Part shown: positions 27,086-35,511 of the stretch, piece after piece
How positions within the stretch are numbered: the stretch's first letter is position 1
Layout of the letters: the number at the start of each line of letters is the position of its first letter
Assembly: GCF_021440085.1 (NCBI RefSeq)
Contig: NZ_JAKCPW010000001.1
Span: 1,240,001 to 1,304,000, forward strand
Origin: Dyadobacter sp. CY261
Lineage (GTDB): Bacteria; Bacteroidota; Bacteroidia; Cytophagales; Spirosomataceae
Direction: 5' to 3'
Length of the DNA: 64,000 bases
Notes under the pieces: generated by a model
Database searches by the model: none
Seen by the model: only the letters and a program-made list of their open reading frames with translations
What the model was told of the DNA's origin: nothing
Program-made: the position numbers and the translations under genes

Positions 27086-27508
27086 TCATATTCTGAGTAC
27101 GCGGAGTACCAGGTAGCGGTGAGAGGAAACCAATAAACCGAGTCTTGTAAGGGCACGGGTCTTGGGGATTATGCGGAATTGAAAATCGTAGCGTGGGGCG
27201 AGCGCGGCAGTCGGTATACTGCCCGAGCGTGGTTGCTTTTTGACCGAGAATGATTCGGTGGAGTCTTCTTCTTTTTCTTCTGAAATAGCCTTGATAAACT
27301 CGGCGAATCTGCGGGCAGCATCGGGAAGGCGGAAAGCCGGACTATCCGGGTCGGCAGCCTTCACAAAATTGGGATGCGCGGATTGGGCAAGAATTTGAAT
27401 GGGAGCGGTGCAGGGAGCACTCTCCTGCGAACCGGCGTACATATTGCTGATTCCATCCACCAGGAGAATGCACAGGGGTAGGAGATATTTCAGCAATTCT
27501 TTGATCAT
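27086..27508 (-). CDS. Hypothetical exported protein
   Basis: A 140-residue frame with an N-terminal signal-like segment (MIKELLKYLLPLCILLVDGISNMYAG). A polar middle follows (PDAARRFAEFIKAISEEKEEDSTESF) and a basic, hydrophobic end (PKTRALTRLGLLVSSHRYLVLRVLRI). No family is recognised. It lies 152 bases upstream of the efflux adaptor in the same direction and could be the first gene of that transcript, or a separate small gene. The charged middle and signal support it being real. Confidence 0.45.
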   Translation of the reverse strand: MIKELLKYLLPLCILLVDGISNMYAGSQESAPCTAPIQILAQSAHPNFVKAADPDSPAFRLPDAARRFAEFIKAISEEKEEDSTESFSVKKQPRSGSIPTAALAPRYDFQFRIIPKTRALTRLGLLVSSHRYLVLRVLRI

Positions 27509-27834
27509 CTTAACGGGTCGCTATTGAGTCTTTTGTATAATTTGAAGGTCTTAATTGTTGCGTTTATTTCAAGTCTTTGAAAATGAGCGCACGTTTAGTC
27601 ACTGTCTTCTTTCTGTTTTATCCTAAAATTGTTTTTTTCATAGGAGTATGCCTGCTATACGCATACAAAAACCGCACATCTTCCTTAACACGATGTTAAA
27701 AGCATGTTAAAAAGGGATTAAAATCTACGATCGGGTAGCACGGCTGATCTCTCGGTCGGTGAGGGAGGTTGATTAAGATAATTTTATCTTTCTATTATTA
27801 TATAAATGGTTACATTTATGAGGCTGCGCTGGTG
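27509..27834. other. Intergenic region, divergent promoters presumed
   Basis: About 325 AT-rich bases between a minus-strand gene and the repeat at 27835. The stretch at 27770-27820 is very AT-rich and may hold a promoter for the DUF4932-like gene. I find no exact consensus promoter and no gene. Confidence 0.4.
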
Positions 27835-27956
27835 CAAAGCTCCTGCCTTTTACTGCCTATTCGCAGGCCTCCGGTCGCAGATGCAATTTCGTTTTTCGGT
27901 ACTGGCCGGCCGGAGGCCTGCGAATAATGGGTCACGAGGGAAGACCTTCGCGCCAT
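27835..27956. repeat. REP-like element, copy A
   Basis: About 122 bases beginning CAAAGCTCC and ending CCTTCGCGCCAT. The centre is a large hairpin: TATTCGCAGGCCTCCGG pairs with CCGGAGGCCTGCGAATA. A second copy in the same orientation lies at 29422-29546. It supplies the sequence just upstream of the DUF4932-like start at 27996; an earlier in-frame ATG at 27927 lies inside the repeat and is unlikely to be used. Confidence 0.8.
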
Positions 27957-27995
27957 AGCGGGCATTTTACATTTGCACTATCAAATTTCTTAGCC

Positions 27996-29411
27996 ATGCA
28001 TTCACTCAAATTATGCTTCGTATTCGTGCTGTTACCGGCTCTGTCGCTCGCGCAGCCGAAAATCATTGTCCACCCCGAAAGCCTGAAAACCGCCGCCAAA
28101 TCCATCGGGATCAGGTTCAGCCACATGAAATCGCCGATGAACTTTCCGCAGTCGGAAATGGATACTATCGACTTCGGTTCAGACGGAAGTCCGGGTAAAA
28201 CGGTTACCGTTTATCTAGGCGAGGATTCGGTGCAGGTCAGAAACGACAATTTTCCGTACGAGGAAAAGCATTTTTTTTCATTGCAGCTTGCAGGCCGCCA
28301 ATACGTGCTGAGGCTTCGCTTTAACCAGGTTTTTGCACACTTCTCGGATGATTACATCCGGAAAAGCCGTGGGCACAATTTCGTGGAGATACCCGAAACC
28401 TTCGAGCTGGCGAATATTCTGCTAATGCTTTCGCCGGCTGGGCAGAAGGCAGGAAACATGGTTAAAAGCGGGCAGTATTACGACGATGTGGCTGCTTATT
28501 TTAAACCTTACCTGGGTCATGCGGTTTTTGGCAAACTGGATTTTCCCGCTGGTCAGTATATGCAGCGGTATTATGAGTTCAGGGAAAACAGTATTTGTTA
28601 TAATTTCAAAGGCGATGAGCTGATCCAGGCAGAGTACTTTTTCGTCACAGGGGAGGACAATTCCGGCTATACCAATGCATTCAGGGATCATCTGGAACTG
28701 ATCACGGATTTTGCCAGAAAGTCGAAATTCAGGGAGTTTTATAAAAGACATTTGACTTTTTATCAGGAGCAGATCGCAAAACAAACCGAATGGAGTGATT
28801 TGGCGGGCATGCACAAATGGCTTGAAAAGGAATTTTCACGGCCGAAATTCGACTGTATGAAACTCATTTTTTCACCGGTTATTCTTTCCAGCCACAGCAC
28901 GCAACGGTTCGGCGGATTCGACTCGAATGGCAAGAACTATCAGCAAATGGTGATGTTTGTGAGCGGCCCGGACGTATACAATGCAGAGGCAGCGCTTACA
29001 AACGATCAGCGGCGCGGCCTGTTGGCAGGCATTATCTTCACCGAGATGGACCACAATTATGTCAACCAACGGACTAGTGATTTCGAAGAAGCGATCGATA
29101 GTATTTTCTCAAAAAGGGAGCTTTGGGCGCCAAATGGGAACTCCGGTTTTTACCAGAGTTCGGTATCTGTTTTCAACGAGTACTTCACCCATGCGCTGTT
29201 TTCATTGTACGTGCTCGACCAATACGACGATGCAACAGCCAGGTTTCTCATCACCCGGCGCGAGGTGTTGATGGCCGAACGAAGAGGATTTGTAAAGTTT
29301 CGCGAATTCAATGCAGCTTTGATGAAGATCAAAAAAGAAAATGCGGAGACGCCCGTATCCGCATTATATCCCAAAATCATAGATTGGTGCCGGTCTTTTT
29401 CAAAGCGCTAG
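27996..29411 (+). CDS. DUF4932-like secreted protein (possible metallopeptidase-related)
   Basis: A 471-residue exported protein. The ATG at 27996 opens a clear signal peptide (MHSLKLCFVFVLLPALSLAQ). Length and the block IIFTEMDHNYVN resemble DUF4932 (PF16286) proteins of Bacteroidota, where I recall an HExxH-like site in this position. Here the sequence reads T349-E-M-D-H353, so the first histidine is replaced by threonine. Other possible acid or metal residues are EYFTHALF and FDSNGKN. If related to zinc peptidases it may be inactive or use other ligands. Family assignment comes from memory and is moderate. The gene is framed by two REP-like repeats. Confidence 0.55.
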   Translation: MHSLKLCFVFVLLPALSLAQPKIIVHPESLKTAAKSIGIRFSHMKSPMNFPQSEMDTIDFGSDGSPGKTVTVYLGEDSVQVRNDNFPYEEKHFFSLQLAGRQYVLRLRFNQVFAHFSDDYIRKSRGHNFVEIPETFELANILLMLSPAGQKAGNMVKSGQYYDDVAAYFKPYLGHAVFGKLDFPAGQYMQRYYEFRENSICYNFKGDELIQAEYFFVTGEDNSGYTNAFRDHLELITDFARKSKFREFYKRHLTFYQEQIAKQTEWSDLAGMHKWLEKEFSRPKFDCMKLIFSPVILSSHSTQRFGGFDSNGKNYQQMVMFVSGPDVYNAEAALTNDQRRGLLAGIIFTEMDHNYVNQRTSDFEEAIDSIFSKRELWAPNGNSGFYQSSVSVFNEYFTHALFSLYVLDQYDDATARFLITRREVLMAERRGFVKFREFNAALMKIKKENAETPVSALYPKIIDWCRSFSKR

Positions 29412-29421
29412 ACCACTAGTA

Positions 29422-29546
29422 CAAAGCTCCCGCTTTGTACTCACTATTCGCAGGCCTCCGGCCGGTCAGATATGTAGCAACGTCTTTCAGTGTAGCCGGC
29501 CGGAGGCCTGCAAATAGTGAGATACGAAGGTATACCTTCGCGCCAT
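29422..29546. repeat. REP-like element, copy B
   Basis: Begins CAAAGCTCC and ends CCTTCGCGCCAT like copy A, in the same orientation, 10 bases after the DUF4932-like stop. The hairpin is CTATTCGCAGGCCTCCGG with CCGGAGGCCTGCAAATAG. The right flank carries a perfect 16-bp palindrome, CGAAGGTATACCTTCG. As a hairpin between convergent genes it may also act as a terminator. Confidence 0.8.
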
Positions 29547-29548
29547 GG

Positions 29549-29587
29549 CCTGCAAAAAACTTGTCACGAAGACAGCCCCTCGCGCCA
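29549..29587. repeat. Partial REP-like tail inside the end of the TspO-like gene
   Basis: The stretch GTCACGAAGACAGC followed by CCCTCGCGCCAT resembles the right end of copy A (GTCACGAGGGAAGA, then CCTTCGCGCCAT). It overlaps the last eight codons of the TspO-like gene, so its C-terminus (WREGLSS) is repeat-encoded. Similarity is imperfect. Confidence 0.5.
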
Positions 29588-30376
29588 TTGTGCTGTTTTT
29601 CCTTCTTCAAGAAAATGCTGGCCGCGGCTGCGGTAGGCGTGCAGGCCACTGCTGATCAGTAAAATAGCGGAAACAGTGTATGCGGTGTAAACGATCATTG
29701 GCGAAATGGCCCAGTTGGCCGCAGCCACGGCGATTAGTGCCCATACACCCACCATAGACGATTCGCGGAGGTTCCGTTTCCAGGTAAGACCGATGTAAAC
29801 GAGGCCCGCGACACAGATCATGACCACCGTCCAGGTTGCCGGCGAAAGGCCAAAGCCGCTCCAACCTATTTTGGTAAGATACGCGGCCACGTTAGCAATG
29901 AGCGCTACGCAAATCCAGCCGATGTAAATGGCGAATGGCCACCAGGTCAGCGCGATCATTTTAATGGAGATAAGGTCCAATTCCATGCGAGTACGGACTA
30001 CAATCAGCCAAAGGGAAGAAAGCAGCGCAATCATAATGAACACGGAAAGGCCGGTAAAATCATAAAGCCAGGCCAGTACCCAGGCCGAGTTGGCCGCGCA
30101 GGAAATGACAAAAAGCCAGCCGATTTTTGCTACCACCTCCGGCACTTCTTGCTTACCTGAAATACCGCGGGCCTGGTAAATGACGAATGCGGCAAGTAGC
30201 AGGTAAATCAAGCCCCAGATCGAGAAAGCGTAGCCGGCCGGTGTAAAAAGGTTCCCATACCGCGCCGAAACGCTGGCCATCGTGCTGTTGTTGAAAAAGC
30301 CGGTATTGGAGAGATAGTTGATCACGATTGTGACGATCAATGCGAGGATGTTGGCGATCTGCAATGTCTTTTTCAT
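29564..30376 (-). CDS. TspO/MBR-family membrane protein (tryptophan-rich sensory protein), long form
   Basis: A 270-residue membrane protein with about eight hydrophobic segments. Family features include FTPAGYAFSIWGLIYLLLA near the N-terminus (the PPxWxF/W-type region), CAANSAWVLAWLYDFTGLSV, and WWPFAIYIGWICVALIAN. Classical TspO proteins have five helices and about 160 residues and bind porphyrins or related ligands. This is the longer Bacteroidota form, whose ligand is not known. The last residues (WREGLSS) appear to come from a REP-like tail. It is a single gene convergent with the DUF4932-like gene. Confidence 0.82.
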   Translation of the reverse strand: MKKTLQIANILALIVTIVINYLSNTGFFNNSTMASVSARYGNLFTPAGYAFSIWGLIYLLLAAFVIYQARGISGKQEVPEVVAKIGWLFVISCAANSAWVLAWLYDFTGLSVFIMIALLSSLWLIVVRTRMELDLISIKMIALTWWPFAIYIGWICVALIANVAAYLTKIGWSGFGLSPATWTVVMICVAGLVYIGLTWKRNLRESSMVGVWALIAVAAANWAISPMIVYTAYTVSAILLISSGLHAYRSRGQHFLEEGKTAQWREGLSS

Positions 30377-30442
30377 AAGTATTGCGATATAGCTGATTTG
30401 GTATAACCGCGTTCATCAAAAATTATGCCTTAATAAAACAAA

Positions 30443-30472
30443 AAAGGACGTCGCTAAGCAGTGACGTCCTTT
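30443..30472 (-). terminator. Terminator after the phosphodiesterase gene
   Basis: A perfect 10-bp stem AAAGGACGTC / GACGTCCTTT, followed on the minus strand by six T, 35 bases after the stop at 30507. Confidence 0.85.
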
Positions 30473-30506
30473 CCAATGATTCTTATCTATCTTATAAACT
30501 CAAATT

Positions 30507-31862
30507 CTATTCTTTGTCTTTGGCGAGCATTCCCGGATAGACCGTGCCGTCGGCCGTCGGGAAATCGATGTTGAGCAACTTTGCGATGAGCGGGGCGATG
30601 TCCTGCAAGCCCATTTCAGGGATGACAGCACCTTTTTTGATACCACGACCGAATGCCACGAAGCCGGTCTGTATTTCTTTAAAATCCGGGAAAAAACCAT
30701 GCGTACCGCCGCTGGCAGCACGAACGAAATCGCCGGTGGCCGCATTGCCGATCGTAAAGCCTTGCTTAGGGGCAATGGCCAATGCCACGTTCGGGTCGGA
30801 ACCCACTGCGTCCAGTGCCGCGCGGTCTTTGACCTCGAACATCGCTTTTTGCGAAACCGGTAGCTTTGCCAATGCCGCTTTTACCTTTTCCAGCGTCTGC
30901 GTATCGTTTTTATCTTTCAAATGCAGGAACGATGAGCCGCCCGAAGCATGGAAATAGGCTTTCCAGGAAGAAGGGCTTTTAGGATCGTACAAACCAGCCT
31001 GCGCCAGCAACACATTAGGGGAAAGTGATGAATGAATATCGACAAACCCGTGGTCGCCGGTAACGATCACCGTGGTTTTGTCTTTGATACCAGCCTTGTC
31101 GATCGCTTCCAGAATGGCTTTGATGCCCCTGTCCACACTCGTCAGCGAAGCGCGGACTTTGTCGCCATCGCGGCCTTGTTCGTGCTCGAAATGGTCCACC
31201 GCCACCAGGTGAACCGCCAGGAATGAAGGCTTGTATTTGCGGATAATGTAGGCGCTGGTGCGTGAAAGGTTATCATCAATGCTCAGGTACTCACCGTCGA
31301 AATCGATCTCTTCCAGCTTGCCGGTCGCGTTCTGCTGGATTTCTTCAAAGAAACCCTTCGGATTTGAATTCTCGCTCAGCGCTTTGGTCATGTTGCGCTT
31401 GCCGCCTTTTGTTTCGGGTAGATACCAGTATTCGGGAATATTGTAATTGGCAGGCCCGCCTAGCGACACCGGCCAGAATACCGAAGCGGTAGCAAGGCCT
31501 TTTTCTTTCGCCGCGCTAAAAATGGTTGGCACTTTGATGGTTTTGTAATCCCAGATCCATTTGCCCGTCACTTCGAGCGGTTCGGGTGGGGTGTTGTAAT
31601 ATACACCGTGCTTAATGGGTTTCACGCCTGTGATCATGGTCGTGTGCGACGGATAGGTAACGGTCGGGAAAACGCCCGTCACGCCATCGGCATATGCGCC
31701 GGTTTCCATTCCCTGGCGAAGGTTCACCATCGACCACGTCGGGTCTTTGTAAAACTCGGGCCGCAAGCCGTCGATGCTGATCAGGATCACGTGGGCATCC
31801 TGGGCACGGAGGCTTTTGAATGTAAATGTGGAAAGGGTTAAGAGCAGGATCAGTCTTTTCAT
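30507..31862 (-). CDS. Ectonucleotide pyrophosphatase/phosphodiesterase (alkaline-phosphatase superfamily)
   Basis: A 451-residue exported enzyme; the ATG at 31862 starts the signal peptide (cleavage after SLRAQ). The NPP core is clear: metal Asp31 in ISIDGLRPEFY, probable nucleophile Thr69 in FPTVTYPSH, later VAVDHFEHEQG, VTGDHGF with metal Asp and His, and GTHGFFPD. Such enzymes cleave nucleotide phosphodiester or pyrophosphate bonds, or phospholipid head groups, outside the cytoplasm. It lies downstream of an Oar-type TonB receptor (77 bases, with a hairpin between). The pair suggests hydrolysis of a phosphoester coupled to uptake, but the substrate is inferred only. Confidence 0.92.
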   Translation of the reverse strand: MKRLILLLTLSTFTFKSLRAQDAHVILISIDGLRPEFYKDPTWSMVNLRQGMETGAYADGVTGVFPTVTYPSHTTMITGVKPIKHGVYYNTPPEPLEVTGKWIWDYKTIKVPTIFSAAKEKGLATASVFWPVSLGGPANYNIPEYWYLPETKGGKRNMTKALSENSNPKGFFEEIQQNATGKLEEIDFDGEYLSIDDNLSRTSAYIIRKYKPSFLAVHLVAVDHFEHEQGRDGDKVRASLTSVDRGIKAILEAIDKAGIKDKTTVIVTGDHGFVDIHSSLSPNVLLAQAGLYDPKSPSSWKAYFHASGGSSFLHLKDKNDTQTLEKVKAALAKLPVSQKAMFEVKDRAALDAVGSDPNVALAIAPKQGFTIGNAATGDFVRAASGGTHGFFPDFKEIQTGFVAFGRGIKKGAVIPEMGLQDIAPLIAKLLNIDFPTADGTVYPGMLAKDKE

Positions 31863-31888
31863 GGGGAATGCACTCGTTAGTAAAGTTT

Positions 31889-31920
31889 CCGGCCCTCCGC
31901 GATGCATTGCAGAGGGCCGG
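31889..31920 (-). promoter_or_regulatory. Intercistronic hairpin between receptor and phosphodiesterase
   Basis: A perfect 9-bp GC-rich stem CCGGCCCTC / GAGGGCCGG lies between the receptor stop and the phosphodiesterase start. No long T run follows, so it is more likely a partial terminator or mRNA-stability element than a full terminator, giving unequal expression of the two genes. Confidence 0.55.
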
Positions 31921-31939
31921 TTAATAGATTATAAATCAA

Positions 31940-34900
31940 TTAAAAAGAATAGCGAAGGCCTACCTGGATCTGGAAAGGGCTGCCGTTCAGGCTGGATACA
32001 CCCGCACCTTTGTTAACGTTGTACACAAATTCGTTCTTCGCTTTGTCGAAGCTCTTGATCGTGTACAGGTTTTGCTTGCCAAGGTTGGTACCCACGCCCC
32101 AGTCTTTATTGAGCAGGTTCGCGAAGTTGAACACGTCGATCGAAGCTTCCAGACCGTGCGTTTTGTAAATATTGAATTTCTTACCCAAACGAACGTCGAA
32201 TACGCCGTAGAAGCCATTGATCCCACCGTTACGCTCCGCCATTTTGCCGGTGTTTTCGCGGATGAAAGTTTTGATACTTTGCTCAGCCTCGGGGTTGTCA
32301 AGAATAGCTTGGAGGCCTGTGCGGATGTATTCGGGTGTTGCCGCGCTGTTGACGTCGTACACATAAGGCAGGTCGTTCGAAGAAACGAAGTCGCCGTTCA
32401 TGTTACCGCTGACGGCCAGGGCGTAGCGTGTACCGCCGATACCCGAATAGCGAACGCCAAGGGTTACGCCCCAGAAGCTTGGTGCCGTACCGTATACGAC
32501 AATCTTGTTGCGGAACTGGTTGTTGGCATAGCTCATCCGGCTCAAATCCCGCGGATCGTCGATCACCATTTGGTCAAGCGTTGCGGTGTTGGCCACGTTT
32601 CCGTTGTAGGAAGTGTTATCCTTGGCATCATTCCAGGTATAAGAAGCAGTGATTTGTCCATCGCGGAAGTACTTAAATGTACCGTCGATCACGAGCGCAT
32701 ATTGGTTCTTTTTACCATCACTTACGAGTTCAAGTACGCGGCCGACATTGGTCGTTTTCCGGCTGTGGAGCCAGTTGGTAGCGCCGTTGGTTGTGTTGAT
32801 GCTTTCAGCAGGCACATACACACCGCGGTTTGCTTCGGCGCCAATGCGGAAGAATGGCTCGTCCACCATGTTGCGGTCGATGTACATATAGTTATTGCGG
32901 GCCCAGGAAGCATAACCGCTGATACCAATACGCAGGCGGTCGCTGAAAAAGTGGTTGTACGAGAAATTGGTTTTGTACAAAACAGGGACTTTCGCGTCGG
33001 GGCTGTTGGTATTAATGGTAATCAAACGCTCGATGCCCGGAATGTTGAACAGTTCAGCACCCGGAGCTTTGGATGGGTCCTGGCGGTACAGAGGAAAATT
33101 AGGGCTTGGGACAAGGTTCCCCTGAATTTCGACAGAAGCCACTTTCGAACCGTCAAACAACATATTGTTGACCATCGAATAAGGGTTTAATGCCGATCCG
33201 AATACGCCCGCGCCGAAGCGGATCACGTCTTTGCTCTGCTCATTCACATCCCAGGTAAACTGAACGCGTGGTTGTAGTTGCAGGGTGTTGATGCGGTTAT
33301 TGGTTTTAATGCCCAGTTCATCAAAAACCACCTGGCTGAAATTCGCACGGTTCAGATACACCGTGTTGTCGAGGCGTAAACCAGCCGTCATATCGAGTCC
33401 TACACCCAATTTCGTATCCATTTGGGCGTATAAACCGGTGCTCAACGATTTTACTTTGTTGCTTTGGTCTTCGTTCAGATAGATTTCACGGGCATAGCGG
33501 TATGGTTTCAGGTTATTGAAATTATCCATTCCCGTGAAATAGAAACGGCCATTCATTTCGGAGCCATAACGTGAATGCATCAGATTGTACATCACGTCGA
33601 TACCGAATGTGAAGTTGATCTTGCCGGTATTGTAATACAGGTTGTCAACCGCCTGGATCACAGTTCCTTTGAACCATTCCGGAGAAAAACGCTGTCCGCC
33701 GATCTGGATCGAGTTCAGGTATGTAGCTGTTCCGGCAACGGATTCCACGTTTTCGACGATCGCACGCGGGATGCCTGCCGCTGGCAGCTCAGAGCTCGGA
33801 AGCACCTTTACATCCTCATAAAAATGCTGTACTTTCAGTTCGTTCGTCACGCGTGGGTTCAACGTGGTACGGAGCGATGCCATGAGGCTGTTGTCGAACT
33901 TTTTACGGTCTATATACGACTCGTAGAAGTTAATACCCGAGTTGTCACCTTCCGAAAGGTTATCGTTTTCGATCACCATGTTATTACGGATCGTCAGAAG
34001 GTTTTTGGAGTTCAGCTGCCAGTCGATACGGGCAAAAAGCGCGTCGGTACCCTTGGCTTTGTCGAATGCGCCAAACTGTGGGCCGGAAGAAACACCATAT
34101 TTGTCACGTGCAATGCCCACGAAGCGTTCCAGGGTTGCATTGGTAACCTTGTTGGCTGCCTCGTCTGCCGGGCTCAGGATGTTTGCAATGTAAAGTGGAC
34201 GGGAGTCGGCCTGGTGATCCCAAGCCACAAAGAAATGCGCTTTGTCTTTGATGATAGGCCCGCCGAGAGAGAATCCATACTGATAGGTCGAAAACTCCTG
34301 GGTCCTTTTATTTCCGCGAAGGTCGTATTTGCTCGAAAGAGCGTCGTTGCGCATGAAGGTGAATGCGCTGCCCGAAAGCTTGTTGGTACCCGACTTGGTT
34401 ACCGTGCTGATAGTACCACCACCTGCGCGACCCATTGTCACGTCGTATTCGTTGGTCACTACTTTAAATTCCCGAATTGCTTCCATAGAAATAGAGTAAG
34501 CACCCGAGGTACCGCCACCGGCAATCGTTCCGCGGGAGGTCATCCCGTCGATCGTATAGTTAGTCGAAGAGGCCAGTTGGCCACCCAAACTACTGCCGTT
34601 GCTCAATGGCGAAAGGTCGATCAGCGACGTAAAGCTACGGCCGTTTACTGGCAGACGGGCGATATCGCGGGCTGTTATGGGTGTGGATGCACCCAATGTT
34701 ACCACGGTATTCTTCAATGAATTCGCCACAATTTCAACGGCATTGAGCTCTTTGGCAGCCGCTTCGAGCGAGAAGTTAAGACGCAGCTGATCGCCCTGGT
34801 TTAATGAGTAACCGGTCTTTTTCTGCTCACCGTAACCGATAAACGACACAGTGATAGAGTAGGGAGATCCAAGGGGAAGCTGCTTGATAATGTAATCCCC

Positions 34901-35098
34901 GTTGGCGTCCGTTACCGTGCCCGTACTGAAACCGGTCGATTCGTTTTTGACATAAACCGTTGCACCGACGACCGGCCCAAACTGGCTTTCGCTCACTTTC
35001 CCGATAATGGATGCCTCATTTCCCTGCGCCCGTGTTTCGGGGCTCCAAAGCAGGAGAAACGCGCATACTCCGAGTAATGCAGTAATTAATTTCATCAT
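31940..35098 (-). CDS. Oar-like TonB-dependent outer-membrane receptor
   Basis: About 1052 residues from the ATG at 35098, which opens a signal peptide (KLITALLGVCAFLLLWSPETRAQ). The longer frame to 35311 has no signal at its start. A carboxypeptidase-like regulatory domain follows (ASIIGKVSESQFGPVVGATVYV, about 27-115), then a plug with ITARDIARLPVNGRSFTSLI, NYTIDGM and STVTKSGTNKLSGSAF, typical of Oar-type proteins, then a large barrel ending QVGLRYSF. It lacks a SusD partner. A phosphodiesterase lies downstream in the same direction. The import substrate is unknown. Confidence 0.9.
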   Translation of the reverse strand: MMKLITALLGVCAFLLLWSPETRAQGNEASIIGKVSESQFGPVVGATVYVKNESTGFSTGTVTDANGDYIIKQLPLGSPYSITVSFIGYGEQKKTGYSLNQGDQLRLNFSLEAAAKELNAVEIVANSLKNTVVTLGASTPITARDIARLPVNGRSFTSLIDLSPLSNGSSLGGQLASSTNYTIDGMTSRGTIAGGGTSGAYSISMEAIREFKVVTNEYDVTMGRAGGGTISTVTKSGTNKLSGSAFTFMRNDALSSKYDLRGNKRTQEFSTYQYGFSLGGPIIKDKAHFFVAWDHQADSRPLYIANILSPADEAANKVTNATLERFVGIARDKYGVSSGPQFGAFDKAKGTDALFARIDWQLNSKNLLTIRNNMVIENDNLSEGDNSGINFYESYIDRKKFDNSLMASLRTTLNPRVTNELKVQHFYEDVKVLPSSELPAAGIPRAIVENVESVAGTATYLNSIQIGGQRFSPEWFKGTVIQAVDNLYYNTGKINFTFGIDVMYNLMHSRYGSEMNGRFYFTGMDNFNNLKPYRYAREIYLNEDQSNKVKSLSTGLYAQMDTKLGVGLDMTAGLRLDNTVYLNRANFSQVVFDELGIKTNNRINTLQLQPRVQFTWDVNEQSKDVIRFGAGVFGSALNPYSMVNNMLFDGSKVASVEIQGNLVPSPNFPLYRQDPSKAPGAELFNIPGIERLITINTNSPDAKVPVLYKTNFSYNHFFSDRLRIGISGYASWARNNYMYIDRNMVDEPFFRIGAEANRGVYVPAESINTTNGATNWLHSRKTTNVGRVLELVSDGKKNQYALVIDGTFKYFRDGQITASYTWNDAKDNTSYNGNVANTATLDQMVIDDPRDLSRMSYANNQFRNKIVVYGTAPSFWGVTLGVRYSGIGGTRYALAVSGNMNGDFVSSNDLPYVYDVNSAATPEYIRTGLQAILDNPEAEQSIKTFIRENTGKMAERNGGINGFYGVFDVRLGKKFNIYKTHGLEASIDVFNFANLLNKDWGVGTNLGKQNLYTIKSFDKAKNEFVYNVNKGAGVSSLNGSPFQIQVGLRYSF

Positions 35099-35511
35099 TT
35101 TTCTGTTCGTTTGGTTATTCTTACTTGTTTCAAATACTTTGTTAGGTGCTCGTTCCGGCACTTGCAGCGTGCTACGGAAATAGGATGTTTGAAATTGAAA
35201 GCCGGGATTACGGACATGCCTTTCCGGCAAAAAGGATGACAAATCTGTCGGATCGGATTGTTGAAAAAGGCATGAATAGCCATGCCGGTGCCGTTCGGGC
35301 ATCAATAACAATGTCAGATCACAACAGTTGCCAGGCGCATTTGCCGCCTGATCGTATACGTATAGAGAAGGAAAGGTTGACCGCTAAATCCGGCACAAAT
35401 GTAGGTGGGCAATGTTATCAGTCCGTTAAGGGCAGATTACCCTTGGATTAAGTTTGTGAAAGAAAATGAAAGTGTTTTAAATAAAAAAGAATTTAAATAA
35501 AGCTATTTTTA
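35099..35511. other. Divergent intergenic region, promoters of receptor and phosphoesterase
   Basis: 413 bases between the starts of the receptor and the metallophosphoesterase. TAAGTTTG at 35449-35456 fits a -7 box for the plus-strand gene but has no TTG 19 bases upstream. I see no gene, repeat or known operator. Confidence 0.35.

Noticed and set aside
27835..29546. Composite transposon around the DUF4932-like gene
   Set aside because: No transposase and no target duplication seen; the flanks are REP-like hairpins without insertion-sequence ends.
29416..29649. Small frames with FAGLRP and GRRPANSE stretches
   Set aside because: They are translations of the REP-like hairpin, not genes.
32072..34720. 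Long plus-strand frames of 372 and 381 codons
   Set aside because: They lie entirely antisense to the TonB receptor gene and have low-complexity, Val/Arg/Cys/His-rich composition typical of shadow frames.
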